Below are positions 1 to 12,249 of a stretch of DNA of 64,000 bases, piece after piece. Every line of letters starts with the position of its first letter. Position 1 is the stretch's first letter. The stretch is from Chlamydoabsidia padenii. Taxonomy: Eukaryota; Mucoromycota; Mucoromycetes; Mucorales; Cunninghamellaceae. The notes below the pieces were generated by a model, which worked only from the letters and a program-made list of their open reading frames with translations, did no database searches and had not been told where the DNA came from. Made by a program: the position numbers and the translations under genes. The stretch spans positions 1 through 64,000 of the forward strand of contig JAIWND010000041.1 of NCBI GenBank assembly GCA_025330725.1, read 5' to 3'.

Positions 1-380
1 AAGAAGTTTGTCACATTTTGGCAGTTGTAGTACCAGCTTGTCGATTCGCTTCGTTCCCTTTTGATGGCTTTAGTTGATAGTGGTGATGCTGTTCGTGATG
101 ATCATTGATCGCTGGTTAGTCGAGATGAAAGATGAGAAGAAAAGAAAAGCTTGAATCCCGCCTTTTTTTTTTTAATCAAAAGAAAAAATGAGGCGCTGTT
201 TGAATTTGGTTTCAAAAGTCCCTTTTCGCGTTTCTCTTCTTCTTTACTCTACTTCTCATTCTTTGATTAAACTAGGCTGACAATAATGCCGAAAGAAAAG
301 GTAAAAAAAGTAAAAAGACTTGGCATGTATAAACAATTTGTTTTTGTCGCTATTCATTTACAATTCTAGTATACTTTAGA
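1..380. other. left edge, no gene resolved
   Basis: No convincing open frame lies here. A GAATCCCGCC motif near 152-161 followed by a T-tract resembles the GCGGGATTT-type motif seen just upstream of several gene starts in this window. A gene on the minus strand could therefore begin close to position 110 and run off the left edge. I see no clear start codon in a long frame to support that. The rest is A/T-rich with short homopolymers. Confidence 0.3.
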
Positions 381-2002
381 TAATCCCAAGAATTAAAACA
401 TAACGCAATTCATAGACTTCCTGGCTATCTTGACCACAAACTCCTACACCCTCACCTTTATCTACACCCTCCCCAACACCTTAGTGGTGACGAATCTGAA
501 GAGGAAGCTCATGATATTTTGAAGCTCTTACTCCTCAGCGACCTGTGGGTGACCAATATGCGTAAGTTGACAAACACAATGTTTTACTCACATACATAGC
601 ACACTAATCATCTCATTTACCAGCAACATCACTCAATTGCCAACATTGGTTGAACCACGTCATCTGGACTGGCAAAAGGTAAATAGAAACACCATTTACA
701 GCTGGTTTTAAACTTGTCGATGCTGTGTAGTAGATTACAACAATAATCAAGGAAACGATCTACCATCAAGACATTTCTCGACATGTACAACCTTGTCATC
801 CATCGAAACTCGACCAAGGAACAACATCTTACTGATATTATGCGGCATGCAAAGTATCAAAAAATAAAATAATGAATGATCGTTGGAACTACTTACTGTT
901 AACTTTTTTTTTGTGGAACGCGCATCAGTGCTTATGCAAAACTCATGGCGGGACTTTGAAATTGGCTTTTCATCAAATCAACGGATTAGATTGTGAAGAT
1001 GATAAAGGTGAAAAGACGAAGTAATGGCTTTGATGCGCCTCTGTTATTGGTCACTTTAAAACTCGAGAACATGATGTCTTTATTATCGGGTGAAGGCTCA
1101 CAAGGTCAATTCAGTGAACAAGGTGTCAACCCATCTCGTCTATTATACCAAGAATGTCTCCAAAACCATCCACCAACAAGTTAGATAGCATCAAGGATCA
1201 ATTGGGATCGGGCAGCTGCCACTGTTAGGGACCATGTCATCAACTAACAACAACAGGAACATTCCGGGGATGGGGAGGGTTTGTGGTATAATGTCGACTT
1301 TGTTTTATCGGACTGGTTAGATATTATAGTATAGTTAATAGTATAGTTTATTGATAAATAAAAGATGTTTATATATGACTGGCAAAGACTTATTAATGTA
1401 GAATAGTGGTTTTATATAATATAGCCGTGTTAAAACTGGAATAGGGCTTCTATAATATATAAAAATATAGGACTTTTATACAAAGGTAAAAAAAAAAAAA
1501 AAATAGACTTTTAGGGCATAATCAGAAGGGGGTGTCCAATGTTCCCTAAAGCACATCAAAAGCCTTTGTAGAACCCAAATTACCTATAGCGATTTTGGGA
1601 TGATGAACACTACTCCTTCTGTTACTTCTCCCTCTGTGTCTACTCTTTATGTTAGCAAAGATACATGTGTTAAAGAAAAAAACATAACGAAGTTGTGGCT
1701 TTACTATAAGACTGTCTTTGAATCGAAGTAGATACATGAATGAATGGATGGATGGATAGATGGAGTGGCGGTTGAGTCCTTTTTTTTTTTTGGCTATGGT
1801 AGAGTGAGTGCCCCGCAAAGAGGAACGCACGGGAGAAGATGGGTAGAGAGAGACTATTACAAATCAGAGTAAGTGTTTCCGCAAGGAGGGAGGTACAGGG
1901 AGAAATGGGGTAGAGAGGACAGGTAAAAGTCTTCGAAAGCCAGAACTGACTGACACAAGGTCTTGGTTCTTGGTTTTTGCGGTAAAGTATGTTGGAAATA
2001 AA
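381..2002. other. decayed DNA, short coding-like fragments only
   Basis: Short open stretches on the plus strand at about 420-545, 624-680, 750-850 and 993-1184 are coding-like and separated by plausible GT...AG boundaries. They do not assemble into a protein I recognise and stops occur in every frame. From about 1200 on the DNA is AT-rich and includes homopolymers at about 1488-1502 and 1779-1790. This is best read as old transposon or pseudogene debris. Confidence 0.3.
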
Positions 2003-2342
2003 TCATAATATACATATCGTCACTTTAATCATTAGCGTCGATTGACAAATGAGTGAGTAATGGTCTTCCAAAATTCCGTGCGTACTTTCCGTGCGCCTAG
2101 CATTCCCCTTCCTTTTCGTTTTCTTTGCCCACATTAGAATTCCCAATCCGCTATCCATGTCAAAACCAATGCCTGAAATATAACAACGCACGTCAAGACC
2201 CAATTACATATAAATGCCCGTCATAGCCCAATCATTGAAAGACGCCAGCTAGAGCCCAACAAGGGACGCCAGTCGGCGACCCGGTCGTTTATTGACGAAA
2301 AAAAGGATGGGGTAAAAGGGACAAAGTATACTACAAAACAAT

Positions 2343-3110
2343 CTACAGTATTACGTCTAGGTAAACCACATTATGAGCAGAAGGATCAGATGGAGAAGCG
2401 GAAGAAGACAATGGGACCGCCACATACAGGTTTGCCGAATCAGCGACACGAGACATTACAAAATATAACTGACCTTGGGTGAATGCGTTTTGTTTCAAGT
2501 ATGCACCAATATGATCCAGAGTTTGTCCCTGGCTTATGTGCATGGTCATGGCAAAGGCAGGGCAAAGGCAGGGCAAACAGGCAATTGTCGGTGATGCAGG
2601 GTAAATGGGTATTTGGATTATTTGCTTTTAAAGTGAATTCTTCGAATTTAGGAAATCCTTGTTGTTGCCAAACGATCGTACTTGAATAGAGTGTTGTAAT
2701 AGCTTGACCACATACGCCTTTGTTCCGTTACAAAGACCATGCTCCACATCGAGATTTCAGAGGACAATCAATGACATCCCGACTTTGATGGTGAGGAGAT
2801 GGTTGGGCATACTATTCGGATACAATGAGTGAAGGAATTCCACAGGATAGTTGATAGAGTAGTTGAAGGGATCGTCGTTGTCGATGAGGGCGTCCATTGA
2901 TTCGTGTGTTTTGGCTTCACCGTAGAAAGATTCTGTTGCTTTTATGTTGATCCAATCCACAAATGCATTTTTCGTCGTGAGGATAGTATGGGTGGCGTAA
3001 AAAGAGGGATCTTGGTGTTGGCTGAGGTCAGGGTATAATTTAATGATAATGGTTGCAATGTCTTCAGAATCCAAAAGCCAGTCTTGTTTGTTGGGTACCT
3101 TTTCATGGTA
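2343..3110 (-). pseudogene. Pif1/Helitron-type DNA helicase, C-terminal relic
   Basis: Two minus-strand blocks match the C-terminal third of eukaryotic Pif1-like helicases of the kind carried by Helitrons. The upstream block (3074 down to 2757) has the HTILTTKNAFVDWIN helicase region and the YPVEFLHSLYPNSMPNH segment followed by KVGMSLIVL. Sequence in between reads NLDVEHGLCNGTKAYVVKLL, the segment that normally follows. The second block (2576 down to 2343) ends with PAFAMTMHISQGQTLDHIGA and QLYFVMSRVADSANLYVA, the family's last helicase motifs. In-frame stops and at least one frame change separate them, so this is dead. No Rep nuclease domain or Helitron end is visible; a chromosomal Pif1 pseudogene remains possible. 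Confidence 0.75.
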
Positions 3111-3704
3111 AGAAATTAGCAGGACAAAGACGGCGACTATTCATTGAATCAGCTGTACTGTGGTCATCTAGAAAAGAACAAAAAAAAAAAAAAAAAAAAG
3201 GAGGGGATCAGTAAGAAGAGTCCAGAATTATGCATAGTTTTGTATTCCTTACCTGTGGATATTTGCGTTTCCTGATTCCGTGTATTAGCAGGACAAAGAC
3301 GATGTGAAGATCTTAAATGAGAAGTAGATCCACAGCTTGGGTAATATCCTAAAACAACATAAGAGAATTAGTGAGTCTACCTTCAACAAAATAGATTTGT
3401 CTTTTTCTATACTAACCTTCTGTTCTTCTTCTGACATTCCTTGAATGAGTAGTAGAATCACCAATAGGATGTTCAGCCATGGCGCAAATTAATGGAGGTC
3501 AGAATTGAAGTGAGAGGAAGAAGTAAACATTTAGGAAGAGTGAAGAGTTAACAACGAAGTTGACAGAAGGCAAGAATTCGCGATTTAGATTTCCGATAGT
3601 CATTACCATAATTGAAAGATAGATCAGCTAATGACGTAATTAGATAAGTAACTCCTAAAGTTTTTTAATAGTGTTGAATAATAAAAGGCTAGTAGTAATA
3701 GGTA
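3111..3704. other. spacer with a short direct repeat
   Basis: No gene is seen. An 18-bp direct repeat beginning ATTAGCAGGACAAAG occurs at about 3116 and again at about 3285. An A-tract sits at 3181-3199. The last part is the 3' flank of the phosphatase gene, which ends at 3705. Confidence 0.4.
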
Positions 3705-4472
3705 TCATTTGGTGATGGTTGAAGTGGGATCAATAGCACTATCTAAAATAAGGGTAACATCGTCTACAAAAGTCAGATCGTCCAAAAAGTCCACCAGATC
3801 AGTCAATTCGGTATCATGTGGATCATTAAACCAGGTGGAGACAGGGACAGCATTGGATATATGGAATAAATAACTGGTTGGTGAATTGTCAAGGATCATC
3901 GTGGCAGCCAAATCGCGACCCAATTGAGAGAGATCCTAAATAGAAAAGAGTGGTTAGTTTTCCCCCCCCCTCCGGCAATATCCCTGTCACATACACACTT
4001 ACTTTTACATAACTGCCTTTATGATTGAAGCATGATTCACGGAATAATCGATGTTTTACCACTTGATGTTTATCAAGCATATCCAGGACAGGATCAGCAT
4101 ACTAATAAGAGAGAAAAGGGTTAGTATGGCGTTTTCTTTTTTTTTGTGGATTTTACCTTTGATAAACTTGCTGTAAAGACAACGATTTCATAGATTTCGC
4201 CCATCTTGCGCATGAATTCATCTACACCAGGTCGTTTGAGGACATACACATTATGTACTTGTTGGTCAATCTCCACAGGGACAATAAAATCAGGGTTCGG
4301 TATGATCTAATAAATAACAACCATCATATCATGAGTGATGATCATTATATATGCACTTATCTTTACCTTGAAGGAACTATGAACCAATGTTTCATCCAGA
4401 TCCAATACTAAACACTTTCTTCCTACATGTTCAGAAGATATTGGAGGAAGAAGCCATGTAGCAGGAGTAGTC

Positions 4473-4503
<31 letters not shown>

Positions 4504-5322
4504 AAATAGATAAAATTAAAAAAAAAAAAGAGGATATATCCCGGGTCGTTTCATTTTTACATACCTCGACCCTTTCTGAGGGAGAATCAGAATGCATATC
4601 ACTACTGGTTGTTGTTGTATTCGATGCAGGAGTCGATGGTGGAGTGGGTTTGGTGTCTTGATGTGATACAGTTGGTGTCAATTCTACCGTACGTTCCTGC
4701 TGCTGTTGTTTTTGTTGTTTTTGTTGTTGTTGTTGTTGTTGTGGTTGTGGTGATGGTGGTGGTTCCTGCTGAGTCTTTTTTGTCGTTACGTGCTTTGTGC
4801 GTATCCATCGTTTATACCACTGTTGCTTTTTCCGTCTTGATCGTGATTCATCTAAGGGTGGTGTCACTTCACTAGCACAGCAAAATAAGAGAGATAGGAT
4901 GCCATGTTTGGTTGAATGAGGTGTGTCTTGTGGTTCAGTGGTTGTATTCGTCGAAGTCATTTCTTTTTGTTGTTCTATGTTTAATAAGAGAGAGAGAGAG
5001 AGAAGGTTAATACAAGCTGATAGAGAGTGAAGAAAAAGAGATGGAGACCATCATTGAGGATTCACACCTTTCTTCGTTCTTCTCAATCAGCTCTTTTTTT
5101 CTTCACCCAACCCTGTCTACTCCTTATAATATGGAATATATCAAAGTAATATATTACCCATATTAATATATATAAAAAAGACTTACGAGAGGCAGGAGCT
5201 ACTTGAGTATGATTGCTAGCTGGCGAAACATTATTTACAGTTGTTGTTGATACTTGTTGTGGTGGTGCTATCTTTGTTTGCTGTTCTTGTTGTTGGCCAG
5301 TGGAAGGCAGTGATTGAGACAT
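3705..5322 (-). CDS. CTD/NLI-interacting-factor-type phosphatase, Psr1/Psr2-like
   Basis: HAD-superfamily protein phosphatase of the Psr/SCP family, which removes phosphates from Ser/Thr of target proteins. Yeast Psr1/2 act at the plasma membrane in sodium stress. Six exons close in frame: 5322-5187, 4974-4565, 4472-4368, 4306-4157, 4101-4003, 3935-3705 (376 aa). The catalytic signature [16 protein letters not shown] lies in exon 3, [24 protein letters not shown] in the next exon supplies motif II, and [18 protein letters not shown] plus the DDP-type tail follow. A Gln/Pro/Thr-rich low-complexity region precedes the domain. The [12 protein letters not shown] segment near residue 65 resembles the N-terminal palmitoylated Cys pair of yeast Psr1. 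In yeast that pair is at the very N terminus, so the internal Met just before it (4960) may be an alternative start. The family is certain; the exact N terminus is not. Confidence 0.88.
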
Positions 5323-5345
5323 ATAATGATTTGCAAAAACGAATC

Positions 5346-5348
<3 letters not shown>

Positions 5349-5399
<51 letters not shown>

Positions 5400-5435
5400 A
5401 GAGAGAGAGAGGAGGAGGAGGAAAAAGGAAAGTGA
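5349..5435. repeat. A48 homopolymer followed by GA/GGA microsatellite
   Basis: A run of 48 A (5349-5396) is followed by (GA)n and GGA repeats, lying about 30 bp upstream of the Psr-like start codon on the minus strand. It separates the phosphatase promoter from the 3' end of the RasGAP gene. Length is probably polymorphic. Confidence 0.95.
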
Positions 5436-5680
5436 ATTTTTTTTAGGAAATTCAGCTCGACTCGTTTATCAACTGCTACCTAGAATATGTTACACAAAGA
5501 GTGAAAAAAAAATGGCGCTCATTGTAGACAAGACAATGATCAAGACATGATATTAAGACGGGGGTTTTTTTTATTGTTATGTTTATGAATATATAATAGG
5601 ATATGTGTGATAATGTATTAGCTTATGTTGTCTATCCACCACAAAGAAGCACCTGTCGGAGTTTACCAGTTTGAGGTTGT

Positions 5681-8600
5681 CTATGAGAAGATGCCGCCCC
5701 TATAATGATAAAGATCAATGTTCATTGGCAAAAAAAGAAAAAAAAAAAAAAGAGTTGTGAGGATTCTATTCTTTATCACCCGCTAAGAGAAGGAGTGATT
5801 TATATATAAAAAGAGAGAATCATCACCCTCCCCCCCCCCACACACACACACACAATCACTTACTTGTTCCGTGTCACAAAGGTCTTGTTCAGTAGTTGGA
5901 GAGTCTTGGATACGTTGAGGCCCACATACTCCAGATCAAGTAAATCAACATTATCTTGTTGCTATGATACAATCAAAATCCGATGAGTCATCTGGTGTTT
6001 TTTCTTCTTGTTGTCCTTTTTTTTTATTTTATTATTATTACCTTTTCCAATAAATCATCCAACTTGAGATCCATTTCCAATATCGCCTTTTCTCGACCTT
6101 TAAAGTGCATGGCAATGATAAAAGTACCAGGTAATGGAGATGTAAAAGCAAAGTATATATTGGGCCGCCTAAGAGACAAGATTAGCCTTTTTTAAATGTT
6201 TTGCATATAATCTACCTGCATTACCTGCTTTCAGGTACCGTACTCTGTGAGATGACACCATCCTTTTCCAATTGACTATGTGAGAATTTGAAAGGACCTT
6301 GTATGCCCGACCCCTTTTTCTTGTTCGTATGACCTGCATAAGTAGTAGTAGTAGACATAGTCTTTTCATGACCGCCAACTTGGACACCAATGCCCACCGA
6401 TTTCTTGGTTTGCTTCTCCGCCCCACTACTTTGGATCCGCACATTTTGTAAATAGGCCTTGTAACTTTCTAATTGTCCACGAAGATAAGTATTGTGATCC
6501 AGGATGGTCTTGAAAACGCTTTCTAAGGATGCCAGCTCCAAAAGTACTTTTTCTTTGAGGTTTCCTAAATGTGTCAATTCTTGTGTGATTTCCTCTACTA
6601 GTAGTTTGTATCGGTCCCGATGATCGATGATCCCCATATCGTCCAGTTCCTTTAGCATATCCTTCACCTTGATTCCTTTTCGTACCAGTTGAGGATCTTT
6701 TGTTGTCGCTGCGGTTTCAGCAATGTAGTCCAAGTCTAGTCCCAGTGCGCCACTAAGATGAGGTAATGATCGGATTAGTTGGACATAGATTGCTTTGGTC
6801 TCCATATAAAGAATGTCATTCTGAGTTATATTGTTTTCAGACATCAAAGCCGTCGTCAGGTCTATACATATATATATATACAAATAGGGTTAGTTCCTTT
6901 TTTAATAAAAAAAAAAGATATATTTTACCTTGAATTGGGATTTCCCATCTACTGAATAAAGGTAAATCGATCGTTTTGTTATCCTTCCGCGCCACTTGAG
7001 AAGGTGCCTGCCCCATTTCCGTCATGAGTACCCGAATCCGATCCTTTTCCTTGGGAGCAATCACATCCAAATGCTTTTGAATCAATGTCAATGTGTTGAA
7101 TATTTCGTTGAGTGAGATGTTGAGAATAATGTCCTTTTTCGATAATGCCATGTATTGATCCATTTCCAAAGATTCGTAAAAGTCGCTTACTTCGCATAGG
7201 TCGTTTAAGAATTTGTTGATTTTCGCCTTGTTGTCTTCTACAAAGGGGTTGGTTGGTAACATGTAAGCTTCTTTGGCATAAGACGGTCGGTTGGCCAAAT
7301 TTTGTAACATTTTCGCAATCTAGTTAAGATGAAAAAAAGCCATTAGCAAGTCCACCTAACCATGTTTTTTGAATGCCTTACCAAAGTCAACGTTCGTCGC
7401 GGATACTTGCCCGGAGCATTATCCAGTAACATGTAAGCTCTTGGAGTGACAATAGCAGGATTAATAAACCGTAAAAAGAAGAAGCCACCAATCATAGAGC
7501 ATATCGAGAATTCAGACGCTTGAGGGTTCTTTCGTTTGGTTAAGGACCGAATTTGCTTGCAGATCCATCGGATACCATAAGGTACATCATCTACAGACGA
7601 TATAATTGTCATCAAGAAGCTTTCCGCAATTTCCATGAGCATTTTCAGTCGAGGTTGAATGATGGCTTGTACATCAGGGTTATTCGCGGCAATGTCAGGT
7701 GTTACGCTTTTTGGTATATCTTGTGGTAATGAACCAGAGTCTTGTTCGATTTGGGCCACCATCTGTTCGTAAACCTATATAGGGAGAAGAAGAAAAAAAA
7801 AAAAGAACAATAAAGGAGAAAAGGAGGTGTGAGTGGTATATGTAATTAAAAGGTGATCCTCCTCCCCCGTTTCAGGTTTTTTTTTGGGGGGGAGGGGAGG
7901 TTTTTTACCTTCAAAGGATTGATTTCAAGATTGAGGTCCTTGTGTTCCACTAGACTTGTGATCTTTTCCGCTAAAGTAGATTTCAAATAAGATTGGCCAG
8001 GTCCACGCCGAGTATAAGTGGTCATCATACGAGAAACTGGAGTGTTCGCACGTAAAAGAGACCCAAATTCAGTTGATGTTTCGAATTGAGCAGCCAGGAC
8101 GTTCTAATAGTATCAACGAGTTAAAAGCCAATCTCAGTATCCATATATCCAAATATTTTTACCTGGAACATGGTCAGTAAAAGATGTTCTTCACGACTTT
8201 CGTATTGATTTCCATACAGTGTAAACATCACCGTTTGTAAGAGAGTATCGATTTCCGTCAAGCTAACCAAACGACAGAGTGTTGCAATATGACGAGGTTC
8301 ACTTTGTAAGATAAAAAAGAGGTTGCCGTATTGTTGAAGTTTTCGATCGTCTGGATAAACATCGTCATCCCCAGCCCCGTGTTCTTCCAAGTGTGAAGCC
8401 ATTTCCGTTTGCTATAAAACACAATAAAAAGTTGAATAAAGAATGAAGAGTGAAAATTAAAAAGTTGACTTGATTACCTCTGACAGGGCAATACGATTTT
8501 GAATCAATAAAGCAATACGTGAATCCAGATACCGCACATCACGTTCCAATACAAAGTTTTTCTTGGACTGACCAGAAATTTTTGATTTTAGTTCCCTTAG

Positions 8601-8875
8601 TCGTCGTTGAGCTAGACAATTTAAACAAGGTAAGGAACGAAGGGAGTGAATTTTTATGTATTACCTTGAGCCAGTTCATCTTCTACTTCATTATCTTGTT
8701 CAGCTGCCATGGAGTAGTATGCTGACACTGAGTATCGTTTTGAGTTTCGTCCTGCTGCCTTACTACGACTTGAATGGTGATTGTTCGCCGCTGCCGCCGC
8801 AACTGTTCTTGTCACCGGAGTGGGAACGGTAGAATGATATCCATATGACTGTACCATGCCACGACCAGCCATCAA
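5681..8875 (-). CDS. Ras GTPase-activating protein (S. pombe Gap1/Sar1-like)
   Basis: Accelerates GTP hydrolysis by Ras, switching Ras signalling off. Ten exons close in frame: 8875-8665, 8611-8478, 8411-8163, 8103-7909, 7774-7382, 7319-6929, 6861-6225, 6168-6042, 5961-5864, 5699-5681 (about 817 aa). The RasGAP domain runs from the [20 protein letters not shown] segment through [18 protein letters not shown] and LAEKITSLV to [20 protein letters not shown], the hallmark FLRFINPA motif. A RasGAP C-terminal domain follows ([11 protein letters not shown], then [15 protein letters not shown] at the end). There is no calponin-homology domain or IQ motif, so it fits the shorter Gap1/Sar1 type rather than full IQGAP. 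The last 19-nt exon is optional: without that splice a TAA stop directly after the exon 9 donor ends the protein six residues earlier. Confidence 0.9.
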
Positions 8876-9066
8876 TAAACTAGGTGCTGTATTAATATTG
8901 GGTTGAGGGGAATTAAAGAAAAATAAAAGTGAAAGAGATGCACAAGATGAAGAGGGGGGTATTTGAAAGACAAAGGGGACTGAGCGGGAACTGAATTTAA
9001 AATTGACGTGTGTTACACCAAGCGAAACTTGATCTTTGAATACAAAGGGGGATCATTTATTCCAAG

Positions 9067-9466
9067 TTACGTACAGTATATAGTTGTTTCATAGAAAGTA
9101 TTTAAAAAAAAATAAAAAAAAAAAAAAAGGAACCACTTAACTGGATACATCATGTAATTGAAATCAGTTGATCCTAGTGCAAATTTATTAATGTACGTGT
9201 CATGGTATTCCTAAGGATCAATCAAAGCCATTAGTACTCTGTCATCAAGTTTGCATTAGATCAGATTCAATAGTACCGTAGCTTGGTTATGTTGGGGTAA
9301 CTTGAATTTTTCGTCGAATAAGCGGAGAATGAAATATCAGTGAATATTATGTTAGTATGTGTGTGGTTTCTTTTTCTTTTTCACTTACTGTTGGCCGAAG
9401 CTCCGTGCCCTTTCCTCTCAAAAAAGAGTTGCCAGCCATATTCTCATTCAAAGAATTGATCGACAT
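9067..9466 (-). CDS. small protein of unknown function, three exons
   Basis: I do not recognise this protein. Three short exons join in phase: from the ATG at 9439 (or in-frame ATG 9466) to 9389, 9300-9277 and 9210-9067, giving about 72-81 aa. It starts MAGNSFLRGKGTELRPT; the third exon holds EYHDTYINKFALGSTDFN, then a Phe-rich tail from a T-run that may be untranslated. The main support is that the promoter, first exon and first intron are duplicated at 30.8-31.1 kb with the start MAGTPPLRGMGTGLRPT, so the frame and GTAAGT donor are conserved while DNA changed. A TATA-like ATATAAAAGAGC lies upstream in both copies. It is transcribed divergently from the septin gene. Confidence 0.4.
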
Positions 9467-9622
9467 GTTGTGTTGTTGTTTGTTAAAGGGGTGAACATCC
9501 TCAATGAAAGTTGAAAAGAATTTAAAAAGCTCTTTTATATGATGTGAAAAAGAAAAAAATTAGATGATCAAACCATATGCATTGTCAAAATATAACAGTC
9601 TTATACAGGACATTGGCCATTA
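9291..9622 (-). repeat. segmental duplication, copy A (inverted relative to copy B)
   Basis: Read on the minus strand, this roughly 330-bp stretch is clearly homologous to plus-strand 30808-31141, I estimate 80-85 percent by eye. Homology starts at ATGGCCAATGTCCTGTATAA and ends just after TTCGACGAAAAATTCAAGTT. It spans a promoter, first exon and first intron. Confidence 0.85.
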
Positions 9623-9931
9623 ATGAACGAAAAATTAAACTCGTTAGGACGGAAAATGGAGACTTCCTTTGATTACACATGGAAGCTTATCGATGGAAAG
9701 ATGGAAAGAGTCGATCATTTCAATTCGCCACCACAGATGGTCTTCATCAGCAAATGTTACAAAGAGGTACAAGTCCACCAATGATGATCCGGGAATCCTT
9801 AATTAGGTAATTGCCAATAAGATAGCCGTGCACGTTGAAAATAAAAAACAAAAGTCCGCCGACCCATTTTTTTTTTTTCGCCCTGTTCCTTGTTCTTCTA
9901 TTTAATTAAACAATCGACAATCGACAACATC

Positions 9932-11125
9932 ATGGCACCAGTCACTGTGTCTTCTGCTGGTATTGGGGTGGCTAATCTTCCTAATCAAAAGCACAGGATT
10001 ATTACTAACAAAGGGGCTAACTATACTATCATGGTGTGTGGTAAGTACTGTTACTATTTATAATGAAGGTAATGTGATTACCCTTTCTAACTTTTCTTTA
10101 ATAACTAGGTGAATCTGGTGTTGGAAAAACTACTTTTATCAATACACTATTTACGACCTGTATCAAGGATTACAAGGACCTAGATAAACGCCATGAAAAA
10201 CAACTTAGTCAAACGGTGGAAATAGAGATCACTAAAGCAGGTAAAGATAGTCAAGGTTTTTTGACCCTAACTAGTACTAAACATGATATGACTATTGTGT
10301 TGTAGAATTGGAAGAAAAGAATTTCAAGGTGAAATTGACAGTGATTGATACCCCTGGGTTTGGCGACTATGTGAACAACTACGATAGCTGGTCACCTATT
10401 GTGGAATACATCGATGATCAAAACGAGCAGTACCTCCGTATGGAACAACAACCCAATAGAAATGGTATCATTGATATGCGGGTTCATGCTTGTTTATACT
10501 TTATTCGTCCGAATGGTTATGGGTAAAAAAAAATAAAAATAAAAATAAAAACAAGAATGACAACAACAATCCCAAATGATGATGATACTCACTTTATATA
10601 TTATATTTGACAACCAAGCTTGAAAGCACTAGATATTGAAATCATGAAACGTCTTGGATCAAGAGTGAATTTGATTCCGGTGATTGCCAAAGCGGATACT
10701 CTGACACCCAAGGATTTGAACGATTTTAAACAACGTATTCGAAACATTATCCAGGCACAACATATCCAAGTTTACTCTTGTCCAGTCGAAAGTGAAGATG
10801 AAGACGCTACAAGCAGGAATCAAACCATAGTGGACGCTATGCCATTCTCTATTATTGGATCTACCGAATGGGTCGATACGGCGGATGGTCGCCACGTCAA
10901 GGGTCGGGCTTATTCTTGGGGGGTGGCCGAAGTGGAAAATGAACAGCATTGTGATTTTAAGAAACTTCGCAACTTACTGATTCGATCTCACATGTTGGAT
11001 CTCATCTCGACCACTGAAGAACATCATTATGAAAACTATCGACAACGGGAAATGGCAAACAGGAAATTCGGGGAAGCAAAGTAAGTGGCATGAAAAAAAA
11101 AAAAAAAAAATCACAGTGATTAACC

Positions 11126-11163
<38 letters not shown>

Positions 11164-11461
11164 TCATTTAGAGTCAAAAAGAATGAGAATCCCAAGCACC
11201 GCGAAAAGGAAGATGCTTTGCGAAAGGTATTCACTGAACAAGTCCGACAAGAAGAAAACAGGTTTCGCCAATGGGAACAACAGGTAATAGAATAGACATA
11301 CACAAATAAAATAGAATACTTAATCATCATTTTTTATTTAGCTTATTTCCGAACGTGATAGACTCAACAAGGACCTGGAAACTCAACATGCTCAAATTAA
11401 GGCTTTAGAAGGCGAATTGGATCTGATGTATCAGCAGGGTCGTGGCACAATTAGACGATAG
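9932..11461 (+). CDS. cdc12: septin, Cdc12/AspC/Spn4 type
   Basis: GTP-binding cytoskeletal protein that assembles with other septins into filaments at septa and branch sites. Six exons close in frame: 9932-10040, 10109-10240, 10306-10522, 10619-11080, 11172-11283, 11342-11461 (383 aa). Visible are the P-loop GESGVGKTT, switch II-type DTPGFGDYVNN, the AKADTL G4 motif, and the septin unique element with KGRAYSWGVAEVENEQHCDF. The end is a short coiled coil. The stretches LRKVFTEQVRQEENRFRQWEQ and ISERDRLNKDLETQHAQIKALE are those I associate with the Cdc12/AspC class; Cdc10 types lack this coiled coil. The subgroup is from memory of the family, the septin call itself is certain. Confidence 0.93.
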
Positions 11462-12249
11462 ATCCCTTTTTACTACTTTTACTTGTTTTATTTAATGTTT
11501 TCCCCTTTGATACAACCTACATTATTATCTTTCACTTACTCCTCCCCCTTCCCCCTTTTTACCCTCTCATATACATTCTGTTTTTATTAATAATAATAAT
11601 AAAGACTTGACCAATGCGTTTTAAAAACAATCATATAATGTGCTAGACTAACAATTAATTCATTCTATTCTACATAACTATAGTCAAAAATCACATCAAT
11701 GATAGGATTGATATATGCAGATTCATCTATGGGTCCACTTTTGTTGTGTATGTTTCAGGTCTATGATAAAACTAGATCTAGTGACTGACTAAACCACAAG
11801 GCATATTTACTTACGAATTGTACTACAACACGTTTTGATACTGCTGCCTTTTCAAATTATCTACGGGGATTCTGCGTTTTAATCCCTGTCACTCTGGGTT
11901 TTGGGGGAAAAAAAAGTTGGGCGAGAAGTTAGGCGTAGAAAGCACGCCAACTTGGGTGAAAAGACTCTGGATTTTTTTTTATTTTAAATGTGAATTGCTC
12001 TGACCATGAAAGAAACTTTGCCAAATGAGGAATTTCATGCATAATCGGATTTCACAATTCAAATCCCGGCTTTGATAGCACAGTTCAGAGCTGTTCAATA
12101 GTTGTCATGTGAATAAATTTAGGAATCTAGTTGTGAGACTGTTCAAAGTATAAAGAAACAAGATAGACACCAAGAATATATGATGAGATCAGGATAATCT
12201 TTTATTGATAACAAATATATAACTATACTATATTAAAAGAGTCGTCTAT
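11462..12249. other. intergenic, no gene
   Basis: This holds the 3' flank of the septin gene followed by AT-rich DNA. Both strands contain stops throughout and I see no coding or RNA structure I can support. It borders transposon relics on the right and may itself be decayed element DNA. Confidence 0.5.

Noticed and set aside
3116..3302. The 18-bp direct repeat as a target-site duplication of a mobile element
   Set aside because: The 168-bp interval has no inverted ends or coding sequence, and the repeat is long for a duplication; it is more likely a local duplication.
4602..4875. Two other open frames over the Psr-like gene, one poly-Thr/Lys, one valine-rich
   Set aside because: They are the other frames of the CAA/ACA-rich low-complexity coding region and lack any domain.
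10659..10949. A 96-codon minus-strand frame opposite the septin gene
   Set aside because: It overlaps a well-supported septin exon on the other strand and has no family likeness.
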